This document shows positions 1 through 8,555 of a stretch of DNA of 64,000 nt, piece after piece; positions within the stretch are counted from its first letter, which is position 1, and every line of letters starts with the position of its first letter. This stretch comes from JAIVGV01 sp032229975. Lineage in GTDB: Bacteria; Acidobacteriota; Blastocatellia; Pyrinomonadales; Pyrinomonadaceae. Made by a program: the position numbers and the translations under genes. The DNA lies in contig JAVXVG010000017.1 of assembly GCA_032229975.1 (NCBI GenBank), forward strand, positions 62,001 to 126,000. The letters run 5' to 3'. Under the pieces are notes generated by a model. That model ran no database searches. It had not been told where the DNA came from and saw only the letters and a program-made list of their open reading frames with translations.

Positions 1-279
1 CGCTTTGAGAGTTAGTTGCTCAGGCACTTCAAAGTCCGCATCAATCAAGACTTCCACTGAAATACCTGCCGCCCTTGCGTAAGCTAACAGTATCAACGGC
101 GGTGGCTCACGCAGGCCCTGCTCAAATCTTGATATATTGCCAGGGTATAACTTAATGGGCGACGGAAGCCTTTGATTTTTTAATCTTTCCACCATCTCCG
201 CCTGGGTAAGACCGAAGCGGTCACGAAGCAAGCGGAGTTTTTCAGCTAAGCCAGCCGTCTGCGGGCGCGATGATCCCAT
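1..279 (-). CDS. XRE-family helix-turn-helix regulator, C-terminus cut by the window edge
   Basis: The visible 93 residues contain a helix-turn-helix of the Cro/C1 (XRE) type: residues about 12-60 include LRLLRDRFGLTQAEM and NISRFEQGLREPP, the usual recognition-helix pattern. Such proteins bind operators as dimers and repress or activate neighbouring genes. An AGGAGG ribosome binding site lies six bases upstream of the ATG at 279, which supports this start. The reading frame runs off the left edge, so any effector or dimerisation region is not seen. It is transcribed away from the rest of the window. Whether it belongs to the mobile island or to the host is not decidable here. Confidence 0.85.
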   Translation of the reverse strand, partial: MGSSRPQTAGLAEKLRLLRDRFGLTQAEMVERLKNQRLPSPIKLYPGNISRFEQGLREPPPLILLAYARAAGISVEVLIDADFEVPEQLTLKA

Positions 280-534
280 TAGAAGTTTCCTCCTTTGGGA
301 CTGCGCCCCCGCGCATTGTTTTTGCGTCTTAGCGGAAGTATTATGGCTTTGCTCCCTACGGGGAGCGAAGCTCGCAAGATTTGTTGGCTCGCCTGAAATT
401 CCTCTCTAGGATTCCAGACGGCTGCCATCATCCGTCTCGCTTGAGAACCGCTTTATGCACAGGTCATTGGCTCAATTGTCAAAGAATCTAAAACACCATA
501 GATCCCGGACGGACATCATACAGTCCGCCTTAGC
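280..534. other. intergenic region with one hairpin
   Basis: No gene is seen between the divergent regulator and the TM2 gene. A G-U-containing hairpin with arms 346-355 and 362-371 (GCTTTGCTCC / GGAGCGAAGC) is the only clear structure. The region must hold the promoter of the regulator, but no convincing -35/-10 pair was found. Confidence 0.4.
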
Positions 535-546
535 ATGAGGCTATCT

Positions 547-846
547 ATGACGAAAGCAGAGATGCATGGTGGACTGGCAAGTAATGAAAAGAAGCTTACA
601 CTGTTTCTGCTCTGTTGGATCTTCGGCCTGTTTAGTTTGCATCGCTTCTATACCGGCAAGTATCTCTCAGGTGGACTGCAACTGCTCACATTGTTACTGG
701 CCGGTTTGTTTGGTGCTTTTGAAGTAAAAGTACCCGGTATTATTGCTGGGGCAATAGGAGGCGTGTGGCTGATCGTGGATTTCATAATGATCATCATGGG
801 TAAGTTCACTGATAGAGAAGGAAGGCTAATTACAGACTGGATATAA
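547..846 (+). CDS. TM2-domain membrane protein
   Basis: About 99 residues. The pattern fits the TM2 domain: a first membrane segment with a small-residue and aromatic signature (IFGLFSLHRFYTGKYLSG), a glycine-rich middle, and a second segment (GGVWLIVDFIMIIMGKF) followed by the conserved 'D..GR.I' tail. The domain puts two helices in the inner membrane; its biochemical role in bacteria is not known. I prefer the ATG at 547 because AGG sits about six bases upstream; the ATG at 535 in the same frame would add four residues. No operon partner is evident, although a small unknown gene follows on the same strand. Confidence 0.8.
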   Translation: MTKAEMHGGLASNEKKLTLFLLCWIFGLFSLHRFYTGKYLSGGLQLLTLLLAGLFGAFEVKVPGIIAGAIGGVWLIVDFIMIIMGKFTDREGRLITDWI

Positions 847-936
847 GTCGAGATGCTAATCAATAACTGAAGATTGGCTATATGTCCTCAAGTTATTTGC
901 GAAGCTCTGTCTAAATTTCAAAGTCAAAGACTAGTC

Positions 937-1170
937 ATGGCAAAGTCACTACCGCCTACAATGAAGCTCACGGCGAAACAGCGTCGAGAGTTAGAACAGC
1001 TCTGGTTCATCTACGGCAATCATGGTCCGAAGATGAATTATGAGGATCATGGTTTCATTCAACATATTCTCGAACTCAGAAGGGATGTGCGGGATTCAAA
1101 GAAACCTTTATATAAACCTACGCAAGAGTGCCAAGCTGCTGTTGATGCTATTCTTCGCAAGAAAAGATAA
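937..1170 (+). CDS. small hypothetical protein
   Basis: Unrecognised. From the ATG at 937 it encodes 77 residues; the frame stays open upstream to a TTG at 874 (98 residues). The protein is basic and probably helical, with a segment rich in Arg, Lys, Glu and Leu (MKLTAKQRRELEQLWF) and no membrane segment or known motif. It follows the TM2 gene by about 90 bp on the same strand. The lack of a strong ribosome binding site keeps confidence moderate. Confidence 0.5.
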   Translation: MAKSLPPTMKLTAKQRRELEQLWFIYGNHGPKMNYEDHGFIQHILELRRDVRDSKKPLYKPTQECQAAVDAILRKKR

Positions 1171-1459
1171 GACAAAGCCTGTGACTGTACTCATCAGTTT
1201 GCCGCGGCTGGAAGCATAAGTTGGCCGCTCACGACTTAAAAGTCTTTAATTTTTCGATAGCAACTAAGACTGAAGATTTCCTAATTGGAAGCATCCTCTA
1301 GCCGAAAGTGCAAATCGGAAACATTAGATTGCCGAAAGTACACAAGAATATTTGGATTGCTTACTATCAAATCAGCATTACTACAGAAAGACAAAACCCG
1401 CCTGATGCTTAACAACATGCATTGGCAGGTTTGCTCTGAATGGTGTTTTCAATGACGGT
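1171..1459. other. intergenic region holding an insertion-sequence-like end
   Basis: No gene is seen. Position 1208-1228 carries one copy of a 21-bp repeat (core TGGAAGCATAAGTTGGCCGC) that recurs inverted at 8294-8314. Just inside it are a second partial copy (TTGGAAGCAT, near 1287) and two copies of GCCGAAAGT (near 1301 and 1332). Several short repeats stacked near an end resemble the multiple terminal repeats of IS21-type or related elements. No transposase remnant was found. Confidence 0.5.
1208..1228 (+). repeat. 21-bp inverted repeat, left copy
   Basis: Identical in inverted orientation to 8294-8314. The pair encloses the whole five-gene GTPase operon (about 7.1 kb). A third copy with one mismatch is at 8245-8265 in the same orientation as this one. 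No target-site duplication is visible outside the pair. Confidence 0.7.
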
Positions 1460-2485
1460 TTAATTTATGGTTTTCAGTGATACATTCCTCGGATTATCAA
1501 TCTTCATTTGTTTTATTAAAGTATCAAAATCAATATCACCGCCACCGCCATGTTCAATCAGGCGTAACGCTTCAATCCATTGCGCCTTGCCTGTCGAAAA
1601 CAAATGCACTTGTGATAAATCTCCGCCTGCCCGTTCCCAAATACCATTGTCTCTAATTCCTCCAGGATATAATTTGGTCGCAATCTCGAATAAAATATCT
1701 TTCCTGCTTGAAGATGCTACATAGTAACCGATGTCTAAATAATCAATTAGTCCAAACAAAAATGCGGAAACATTTTGAGAAGCATATGGTTGTGAACCTT
1801 TTTTATCAGCGGTTTCCTTTTCCTCAACCAAATCGGAAATCCCACGCAACAGAAGCGATTTAATATGAGGATAATGCCGGCACGCCTCTAAAAAACCTAA
1901 CCCCTCCATCTCTACGGCAAGAGCGTGACTGCAATGTATTTTTAAGAATTTATGTAAATCTGACTCTAAAGAAGCATCTACTTTTTCACCAGAAGCGATA
2001 GTTCCTGAATAGACAGAAATTTTTTCAGCAAACTCTGGCTGTATAATGCTACTTGTAGTGGAAAGCCAAGTGCTGGTAGCAGAAAAGTCTAATGCTTTCA
2101 TTTCTAATTCGTATGATGAAAAGCCAAATTTGGGTCTTGGCTTGAATATTTCTTCAGCCTTCCCTCTCTCAAAGCCATAAACATCCGCCCCTATAACAAG
2201 GTCCCCAATTTTTACATCTTTTAGTCCTCCAGCAACACCAACGAAAAAGATATGAGACGGTTTATAAAGATTGATGATTCTTTCAGTTTCAATCCCCGCA
2301 TTCACATTTGTTTGATTAGTGCGTCCAACAATGACTTGTATTTCAGTCCCTTTAGAAATGTAGCTTCCAACTTTATATTGGGTCTTTGTTTCCGGATGTT
2401 CCTCAGCATGTAAATTAGATAAATAACTATTGACAACTGCTTCTTGTTCAAGAAAAAGGGCAGTTAAAATGACTATGGTGTTCAT
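1460..2485 (-). CDS. nucleoside phosphorylase-like effector with C-terminal EAD1
   Basis: 341 residues. Residues about 1-250 match the purine nucleoside phosphorylase/MTA-SAH nucleosidase fold: glycine-rich FVGVAGGLKD (81-90), VEMEGLGF (191-198) that contacts the ribose, and RGISDL (214-219) with Asp218 at the base-binding position. Residues about 259-338 form an effector-associated domain (EAD1) with IWERAGGD and 'W.EAL' motifs, very like the tail of the GAP1-like protein encoded just upstream. In predicted conflict systems such phosphorylase domains are thought to act on nucleosides or nucleotides as toxic effectors. That activity is inference here. It is the last gene of the operon and overlaps its neighbour by ATGA. 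Confidence 0.85.
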   Translation of the reverse strand: MNTIVILTALFLEQEAVVNSYLSNLHAEEHPETKTQYKVGSYISKGTEIQVIVGRTNQTNVNAGIETERIINLYKPSHIFFVGVAGGLKDVKIGDLVIGADVYGFERGKAEEIFKPRPKFGFSSYELEMKALDFSATSTWLSTTSSIIQPEFAEKISVYSGTIASGEKVDASLESDLHKFLKIHCSHALAVEMEGLGFLEACRHYPHIKSLLLRGISDLVEEKETADKKGSQPYASQNVSAFLFGLIDYLDIGYYVASSSRKDILFEIATKLYPGGIRDNGIWERAGGDLSQVHLFSTGKAQWIEALRLIEHGGGGDIDFDTLIKQMKIDNPRNVSLKTIN

Positions 2486-5019
2486 AATTTATTTCTAAGT
2501 TCTTGTAACATTTTTAGCGGTTCGTATCTGGGGTGTTCTTTAACCATTTTTTTCAAAAGTTTTTGTATTGTGATCTCTCTGTAAGCCCCATATCTAAGTT
2601 TGTGTAGAGCATCAATCCATACTTCTTTTCCTGTCCCGTGACTTAATAAATCGTATTCTTGACCGCCTGCTTCCATCCAAATCTTTCTATCTTTTGGTCC
2701 TTCACTATAAAGTGTATAAGCTATTTCTTGGAGTGCTTCCCACCATTTATCTTCATTAAAACTTATGTTCTTTAAAAAGCCTGTTAATTTGATAGAGGCT
2801 TGATCAAATAAACCTAGCAGGAAATAACACTCATTCAAGGCTACTTTAAAGGCAGAATCTCTGCCTGCCTGATGGTAAATCGCCTTTGCGACCCGCCCGT
2901 AATTACGCGTCCCTACTAATCGACCGAGTTGAGTTGCGTCAACTATATCTAATTTCCCTTTATAATTATAAACGTAGTCTTCTAAATTACTTTCGCCCAG
3001 TTGTGAGAATTTTAGGAAGATTGGAAGTGTTTTTTTGAAGTCATCTCTATTGAAGTAAAGGAAGTTCGACATGCCATTGTTAATAATATACTCCTCCAGA
3101 AAATCATCATCTGGAATCTCAATCGAAGGATTTTTGCTAATTTTGTGTAACAAGTCAGCAGACGTTTCAGCAAGAAAATTTTCTCGGCTCTTCGATGAAA
3201 GTTTTTTCCAAATTCCGTTTCTGTTTTTATATTCCAAAACATTTGCATAATCAGACAAACTAATCTGTTGAACCAGGTCCTCATCAATTTCAGTGCCTTT
3301 AACGATCAAATCAAGAACTTCATATATTTTAGTTTGCGGCTTAATGATGCCATCATCAATCTTATTTCCTCTCTTTATTGATTTAAGCCAAATGTATCGC
3401 CAATTTTTATTTTGTATTTCCAATTTACTTAAAAGCGAAGGATTGTTATGACATAAATCACCACAAATATTCAGGAGTCTTGAATCGCCATCAACGATGG
3501 AAAACTTTATTAACCTTTCAGGTTTTACAGAAGCCGTAATGATATTAATTCCTTCGACATATTTTTCATTTGTATCAACTTTTAGTTGTTCTGATAACGC
3601 TTCTTGAAAATCGAACTCCCTAATTAATGTGGTTGCATAGAGCTTCAACCAATTTCTCTTTAATGCAAATTTTTTAACGCTTGATAACCACCCTGAATTT
3701 GTCTCATCCGGGAACTTTGTAATTAAAGCAGTTTCACCTTGGTTTGAATCGTCTAGATCAGCTTTAAGGGTTTCTAAAACAGACATATCCTTTAATACCC
3801 ATTGCCAGATAATTTCGGCTTTTTCCAAACTGATATTGGAGATAAATCGCTTCAACTCCTTGTCCAAGGTAACGTTCCACCAATTAGGTGTAGATTTTGA
3901 TTTATATTGCTTGATGATTTTTGAGTAATTATTTTCCTTACTAGCAGTAAGAGCCAGTAGGTTACTTTTAATCCACGCTTGAAGAGACGTTGATAGTTCA
4001 GGCTCACTATTTTCAACCGCCGTGGGTTTAATGTTCCTTAATGCGAGAATTTCTTTTTCGCTCGATGTTCGGATGATATTAGATAGTCTTGATAAAAGCT
4101 TTCGTTTTAAAGTCACACCTTTTTTTTTGTTCGGTGAGTATTCAGAAATGATTTGATAAAGAGTATTGATTGAGTTGAAATCTTGGACCAAATCAATATT
4201 TTCGTATGTTGGGACACCTTTGCTTAAAAACGCCAAATCCTCTCTTTCAACAGATGTTGCTTCAATGTCCCTAATAAAATTATTTAGCTTGTTGGTTGCC
4301 CCCACATCTCCCGATAAATACAACTCAAAGAATGAAGTTAATTGATATGAGTCAGTCTTTTTTACAACGCAGAAGCCAGTATTTAACCATCTATTTTCAA
4401 GACTTGAAGGAGTCGTTATCAATGTTAGATTGCCTTTTGGAACCTCTTTGGGATTGAAATTTACTCCAAAGGAAAAACTTTCCCTTTCAGATTTGCTGAG
4501 CTTAGACCACGCCACGCAGACAACTAATGCGAAGTATTCCTGACCGATCCAAACAATTACGTTTTGATATTGTTCAGCCTCGGCGATACCGTGAATTAGC
4601 TTGTTGAACCGGGGAATTATCTCTTCATCAATGACACATTCTTTATGGGAATTGGCTTGATAATCTATTGGGCTAAGTGAAATTGATTTATCAATATTTT
4701 CACTAAAATAGCTAAGTAGCAGTTCTAGATTGTCAATTGCATTGAGGTCATTTTTCTTAATTATAAGACTGTGTGAAAATACTCTGCCAGATCTAACATT
4801 GGGAGAATTGTCAGGATATGTCTTAGTAACTAAATAAAATTCATCTACAGCAAATCCTCTTACTACCGGTTGCCATACAATTCCCGAAGGCGGTCTATCT
4901 TGTAAATCAGTTTGAAAACGAATCTTTTTGGCAATAGCGTTATTGGGTAAAGATGTAGCGAGCAAATCCCAAGCTCCATTTACTTCACCATAAATCGCTT
5001 GATGGACGGTTATCTGCAC
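2482..5019 (-). CDS. GAP1-like GTPase-associated protein with C-terminal EAD1
   Basis: 845 residues. The N-terminus (about 1-120) begins with a strand-rich 'QAIYGEV.GAWDLLATS' segment and 'GRVFSHSLII' that I recognise as the GAP1-N1 type of GTPase-associated protein 1. A long helical middle follows. The last ~90 residues are an EAD1 domain: IWMEAGGQ, the spacing to 'W.DAL..L' and 'LLKKM...HP' align with the EAD1 of the downstream phosphorylase-like gene. In the published scheme of these systems the protein links the GTPase switch to an effector through EAD-EAD contact. The start is a GTG overlapping the preceding stop (TAGTG), and the end overlaps the next gene by ATGA, so translation is probably coupled. 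Confidence 0.8.
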   Translation of the reverse strand: MQITVHQAIYGEVNGAWDLLATSLPNNAIAKKIRFQTDLQDRPPSGIVWQPVVRGFAVDEFYLVTKTYPDNSPNVRSGRVFSHSLIIKKNDLNAIDNLELLLSYFSENIDKSISLSPIDYQANSHKECVIDEEIIPRFNKLIHGIAEAEQYQNVIVWIGQEYFALVVCVAWSKLSKSERESFSFGVNFNPKEVPKGNLTLITTPSSLENRWLNTGFCVVKKTDSYQLTSFFELYLSGDVGATNKLNNFIRDIEATSVEREDLAFLSKGVPTYENIDLVQDFNSINTLYQIISEYSPNKKKGVTLKRKLLSRLSNIIRTSSEKEILALRNIKPTAVENSEPELSTSLQAWIKSNLLALTASKENNYSKIIKQYKSKSTPNWWNVTLDKELKRFISNISLEKAEIIWQWVLKDMSVLETLKADLDDSNQGETALITKFPDETNSGWLSSVKKFALKRNWLKLYATTLIREFDFQEALSEQLKVDTNEKYVEGINIITASVKPERLIKFSIVDGDSRLLNICGDLCHNNPSLLSKLEIQNKNWRYIWLKSIKRGNKIDDGIIKPQTKIYEVLDLIVKGTEIDEDLVQQISLSDYANVLEYKNRNGIWKKLSSKSRENFLAETSADLLHKISKNPSIEIPDDDFLEEYIINNGMSNFLYFNRDDFKKTLPIFLKFSQLGESNLEDYVYNYKGKLDIVDATQLGRLVGTRNYGRVAKAIYHQAGRDSAFKVALNECYFLLGLFDQASIKLTGFLKNISFNEDKWWEALQEIAYTLYSEGPKDRKIWMEAGGQEYDLLSHGTGKEVWIDALHKLRYGAYREITIQKLLKKMVKEHPRYEPLKMLQELRNKL

Positions 5020-5867
5020 TATATTACTTCTGAAATTAACAAAGTTATATCCTTCGTTTCGCTTTCATCCGGCTTTATTATGTAGCCGAAGTTTTCGGGT
5101 CCTTCATCCAAATATTTATCCTTAGCCTCTTGAGTATCCAACTTAAACTCTTGTGATGATAATCCAAATATCCGATAACTATTCTTATGCCAGTTAGCTT
5201 CAATAAAATTAAGTAATAAAGGCAATTCTTTCGTAAACCTCAATCGTGGTGAGTCTTTTGTATGAAGTTCATCCCAGCAAGTTAAGACAACAGTTAGTTT
5301 GATAGAATCGGTTTTCAAATGATAATTATAACCTTTAATTTGAAGCAAAATTTGCAGCAGTTCAATAAAAAAAGACTGGTCGGCTATCTCGAAGTCTTCG
5401 AGCGATTTCGATGCGGAATTTGCTAATGTTTCCTTATCAACTGTTTGATTGCTGAGGTCATTGATAGCAGTTAAACTGCTTAATCGGATGAACAATATCC
5501 AGGCGTGGCTTTCGCTTAATGCCTTGTTCCAATTTTTGTTGACTTCTCTCTGTTCAACTATTTTAGTAATTTGCTCGCCAGCAAAATCAGGATATTTTAT
5601 ATCTGCCTTTTGTCCTCTATATTCAACCTTTTGTCCTCTATATTCAATCGGTAGAATCAGTTCCTCATATTTTTCAGTCTGAGTCGGCTGAGTTTCCTCT
5701 CCTCTTGATAGTCTCTCTCTGTCATCAGTTATCAGGGAAATGTTTTCGACCGATTTATAAAGAACGATTTCACTCTTATGTTTTACAAGTCTATTGTAGA
5801 ACTGTATAACGAAAGTGGTTTTGCCCGAATGGGGTTTGCCTAAAATAAGTATTGATTTGTTGCTCAT
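5019..5867 (-). CDS. DO-GTPase1-like P-loop GTPase
   Basis: 282 residues. It carries a P-loop GKPHSGKT (10-17), a G3-like DFAGEQ and a G4-like LTCWDE, consistent with a TRAFAC-type GTPase. It is short and lacks other domains. It follows the second GTPase gene directly (stop at 5868-5870, ATG at 5865-5867) and overlaps the GAP1-like gene by one base. The two-GTPase arrangement matches the 'double GTPase' (DO-GTPase1/2) modules described with GAP1 and GASH proteins. Just before the G3 motif the heptad VEYRGQK occurs twice in tandem, from a 21-bp direct duplication near 5610-5650. No transmembrane segment is seen, so the product is probably cytoplasmic. Confidence 0.75.
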   Translation of the reverse strand: MSNKSILILGKPHSGKTTFVIQFYNRLVKHKSEIVLYKSVENISLITDDRERLSRGEETQPTQTEKYEELILPIEYRGQKVEYRGQKADIKYPDFAGEQITKIVEQREVNKNWNKALSESHAWILFIRLSSLTAINDLSNQTVDKETLANSASKSLEDFEIADQSFFIELLQILLQIKGYNYHLKTDSIKLTVVLTCWDELHTKDSPRLRFTKELPLLLNFIEANWHKNSYRIFGLSSQEFKLDTQEAKDKYLDEGPENFGYIIKPDESETKDITLLISEVI

Positions 5868-6833
5868 TTATCTTCTGTAGCTGAGAAATAAATCATCTGT
5901 TACTTCTACACCTAAATTTATTTCAATATTCGACGGCTGCAAAACCTCGTTCAGCAACCTATCAACTACTTCAAGGTTGTTTTCGTGGCAGAGTTTGTCA
6001 GGGTCTGCCTTAGAAAAATTCGTAACCTCAATTTCTGTATGATGCGGAAAGATTTCCATTAAATCTTCTCGCAAGGAAGTTCTAATTACGTCTTTTACAT
6101 TATTAATTTCATCAGCTTTTGACCACACTACTACTATCGGTCGTTCATTTAAGTCCTGTTTTAATTGTTGTGCAATATCTATGATTTCCGTCTTAGCTGC
6201 ATTTCTCCTTTCTTTCAATGCCTCACAATCAACAAACAAAATAAAGCCGCTTGAGTTTTTGTGTATCCATCTCGCGCTATTTGCATTTTCATCCTCTTTA
6301 TTACGTGCCCACTGCAAAAACACTTCGCCAGACGTATCGGTGAACAGTACATCTTTCAACCTATCTTCTTTGTCCCTTAAAGCTAGATGCAAAAAACTGT
6401 AAAAGTTAGGATTGCTCGGAGTAGGATCGGGGAACGGGACGTTGCCTCTTTTTAATCGCATCTTATGCGCTAAAAATTCCCAACCAATGGTAGTCTTAGT
6501 TCCAGCAAAATTAAATTCTTTGAGTCGTTCTCCGTTGAGCAATAACGTATACAGCATACCTAGGAAACTTGATTTCCCAGCGACCGCTCTGCCGACAAGC
6601 CCGATAATAACTGGGTTGTTTCTCGTACTGATTAACGGGATTTCCTCAACGGTAAAAGCGTCTCCAGACCAATTAATTACTGATTTGCTTTTGCCTAAAC
6701 CTTGCTTTTGCTGGTTCTTTTCCTTTATGGATGAAATGCCAACCCAATGCTCACATTCCTGAAAATGATCGTGCAGATCGAAACAATGTGTTTTCGGCGC
6801 GGCACATTCTGGTTTGCTACATTTTCCTTGCAT
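5868..6833 (-). CDS. DO-GTPase2-like P-loop GTPase with N-terminal Cys/His cluster
   Basis: 321 residues. The first 30 residues hold C5, C10, C17, C27 and several histidines, a likely metal-binding module. The GTPase core follows: P-loop GRAVAGKS (81-88), G3-like DTSGE and G4-like VVVWSKADE. This layout fits the second GTPase of double-GTPase conflict systems. It begins four bases after the GASH-like stop and abuts the next GTPase gene, so all five genes should be one transcript. The role is inferred: a nucleotide-dependent switch that senses a trigger and passes it through the GAP1-like protein. The Cys/His cluster might instead be a structural knuckle. Confidence 0.75.
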   Translation of the reverse strand: MQGKCSKPECAAPKTHCFDLHDHFQECEHWVGISSIKEKNQQKQGLGKSKSVINWSGDAFTVEEIPLISTRNNPVIIGLVGRAVAGKSSFLGMLYTLLLNGERLKEFNFAGTKTTIGWEFLAHKMRLKRGNVPFPDPTPSNPNFYSFLHLALRDKEDRLKDVLFTDTSGEVFLQWARNKEDENANSARWIHKNSSGFILFVDCEALKERRNAAKTEIIDIAQQLKQDLNERPIVVVWSKADEINNVKDVIRTSLREDLMEIFPHHTEIEVTNFSKADPDKLCHENNLEVVDRLLNEVLQPSNIEINLGVEVTDDLFLSYRR

Positions 6834-6837
6834 TCAC

Positions 6838-7989
6838 TTACCTGATCGAAACGATTTTTTGAGCTTGAAAATCATGAAACATCCATAAGACGAATTCACT
6901 TTTAGTAATTTCAATTGTCGAATCAATTCCCGTTTCAGCTTTAAATTGATTACTGCTGTATCTTCCGCTAATGATACCCGTTAAGAAACTTAAAAACGAA
7001 AGTCTCCCGCTCACTTCAATGTAATCACCTAGAATCTTTTGAAGGCGTTCATTGTTCTCTTCAATCTTCGATAATAAGTGGTGAATTTTAATCTTCTCTT
7101 CTTTATCATTGATAAAATTTTTATGAGTTTCTTTTAGAAAATAATCGGCACTAACTGGATACAAATAAGGTACTAGGTTGGAATAATCTAATGCCATTAT
7201 TATCTCCAATAAGAAGCTGTTTAATTCTCTGTAACTCTCATTCGAAGCCTTGGAATAGGCTGCTTCTTTCCACCACAAAAGTTGAGTCCTCATATGCAAC
7301 AAACTATTTTTTAGCAAAATTTCGTTTTGGGTTTTAACTATAATTGACTCTAAATTATTTATTAGCTGATTCAACGCCTTCTGAATTTGTGACTGATTAG
7401 CAGAAATCTGCTCACTTTGTTTTTTGAATGCACTGTTTACAACAGCAACCGTTAAAGTAGTTTCGTCTACTGTAACTTCTGCTAAGCCTCCAATCTTAAT
7501 TTCTAAATTTTCATTTTTCAGGCTTGTATTTACTGTGTTTAAGGACCAATTACTCTCTGCTTCTCTCTCAACTCTATTACCAATATCCGACAAAAATTCT
7601 TCTAGTAAATCTTTCTCTCTATCAAGCTTGAAATACTTAATAGCGTTCCGCCCTGTCAACCATATTAGGCAAGAGTAAATTATGTCGGTTTCGGATAGTG
7701 TTTGAAGAGCTTGAAGTATTACAGCTCTGACAGTGGTTAGTGGTGTGTCTTTTGTGTTTGAAACAAACGTTCTCCAGTGATTTATAATAATGCCGGTTAC
7801 TTCTACTATGTCAACATTCTCTGCCGAAACTTCCGGGTCTAGTGCAATTAAGGTATAAGAAACTATCTTTGGTTTGTTCTTAGCAAGTTTTTTTACTACG
7901 TCACCGCAAGCCTTTTTCAATTTGGTAAGATTTTCATCTTCACCGACAATTATAAATTGGTTATTTAGGAATTTTTGTAACATAGACAT
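6838..7989 (-). CDS. GASH-like helical protein, first gene of the GTPase operon
   Basis: 383 residues, predicted largely helical, with long Leu/Glu/Lys-rich stretches and no enzymatic motif. Position, size and company point to the GTPase-associated system helical (GASH) family, which accompanies double GTPases and GAP1 proteins. This assignment rests mainly on gene context, less on motifs. The ATG at 7989 has AAGG just upstream; a second in-frame ATG two codons later is possible. As first gene it probably carries the operon promoter upstream. In known systems the GASH protein is assumed to be a structural or sensing partner of the GTPases. Confidence 0.6.
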   Translation of the reverse strand: MSMLQKFLNNQFIIVGEDENLTKLKKACGDVVKKLAKNKPKIVSYTLIALDPEVSAENVDIVEVTGIIINHWRTFVSNTKDTPLTTVRAVILQALQTLSETDIIYSCLIWLTGRNAIKYFKLDREKDLLEEFLSDIGNRVEREAESNWSLNTVNTSLKNENLEIKIGGLAEVTVDETTLTVAVVNSAFKKQSEQISANQSQIQKALNQLINNLESIIVKTQNEILLKNSLLHMRTQLLWWKEAAYSKASNESYRELNSFLLEIIMALDYSNLVPYLYPVSADYFLKETHKNFINDKEEKIKIHHLLSKIEENNERLQKILGDYIEVSGRLSFLSFLTGIISGRYSSNQFKAETGIDSTIEITKSEFVLWMFHDFQAQKIVSIR

Positions 7990-8030
7990 ATGCCTTAAAG
8001 TCCTCGCTATAAAGATGATTCTTGGTCTTA

Positions 8031-8036
8031 ATTATA
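8031..8036 (-). promoter_or_regulatory. -10 element of the GTPase operon
   Basis: On the minus strand this reads TATAAT, about 42 bases before the ATG of the GASH-like gene. The matching -35 region is weak (TTTTAA about 17 bases upstream), so expression may need an activator or be low. Confidence 0.45.
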
Positions 8037-8244
8037 CTCCATTACTAACATTTTAAAAGAAAAGCAGCGGATACGAATTTCTAGGTTGTGTTGACATTAC
8101 TAACCTGGGACACATGACAGTGCTGGGTAGGATTTTATATCAGGTTATGAACACTCTAGTGGCCTCCTAACTCTCATTTCACGCAGTTCTCTCACGCAAG
8201 GCTGAAATACACAACATCTGAAAACTGACGCCGCTTTGTACTCA

Positions 8245-8314
8245 CCGGAAGCATAAGTTGGCCGCGAGCTATTGGAAGCATCAGGTGTCCAAAGCGGCCA
8301 ACTTATGCTTCCAG
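8245..8314. repeat. paired inverted repeats (70-bp palindromic unit)
   Basis: Arms 8245-8265 and 8294-8314 are inverted copies of the repeat at 1208 (core TGGAAGCATAAGTTGGCCGC, one mismatch at the outer edge of the left arm). The 28-base centre contains another TTGGAAGCAT. It could be two abutting ends of a lost insertion sequence, a miniature element, or an RNA hairpin. Confidence 0.65.
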
Positions 8315-8350
8315 TCACAAAGACGTATTAAGTTGTGGGAGTTTAGTTGC

Positions 8351-8386
8351 TTGACAAATATGTACTCTAGAGTGTCTATTTGTCAA
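8351..8386. promoter_or_regulatory. 36-bp operator-like palindrome upstream of tnsA
   Basis: Arms TTGACAAATA (8351-8360) and TATTTGTCAA (8377-8386) flank a perfect inner palindrome ACTCTAGAGT (8364-8373). The outer arm includes a consensus -35 hexamer, TTGACA. Such a site suits a dimeric repressor controlling the transposition genes, but no regulator gene is adjacent. Confidence 0.4.
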
Positions 8387-8433
8387 ACAACCCCTTCCCT
8401 ATCAACTATATAGCCAGATTTCCTCTATTGCAT

Positions 8434-8539
8434 TCAGGTAAGGAACCTGATATAACCCGCCACGATTTATTTACGGTAATTTTCAGCCATAAATAAATCG
8501 ACCTGATGCGATCCGGCTCCCAACCAACATCGCATCAGG
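8434..8539. other. three successive hairpins in the tnsA leader region
   Basis: Hairpin 1 has arms 8434-8439 and 8445-8450 (TCAGGT/ACCTGA). Hairpin 2 has 11-bp arms 8463-8473 and 8490-8500 (CGATTTATTTA/TAAATAAATCG). Hairpin 3 has 11-bp arms 8502-8512 and 8529-8539 (CCTGATGCGAT/ATCGCATCAGG). Hairpins 2 and 3 are perfect and adjacent. The region has no ORF. Possibilities are a small RNA, a structured leader or part of a transposon end. Confidence 0.5.
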
Positions 8540-8555
8540 CCAATTCGACTTATTT

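Noticed and set aside
8085..8125. Possible end of an IS481-like element (TGTTGACATTACTAACC...).
   Set aside because: The resemblance is from memory only, with no partner end and no transposase remnant nearby.
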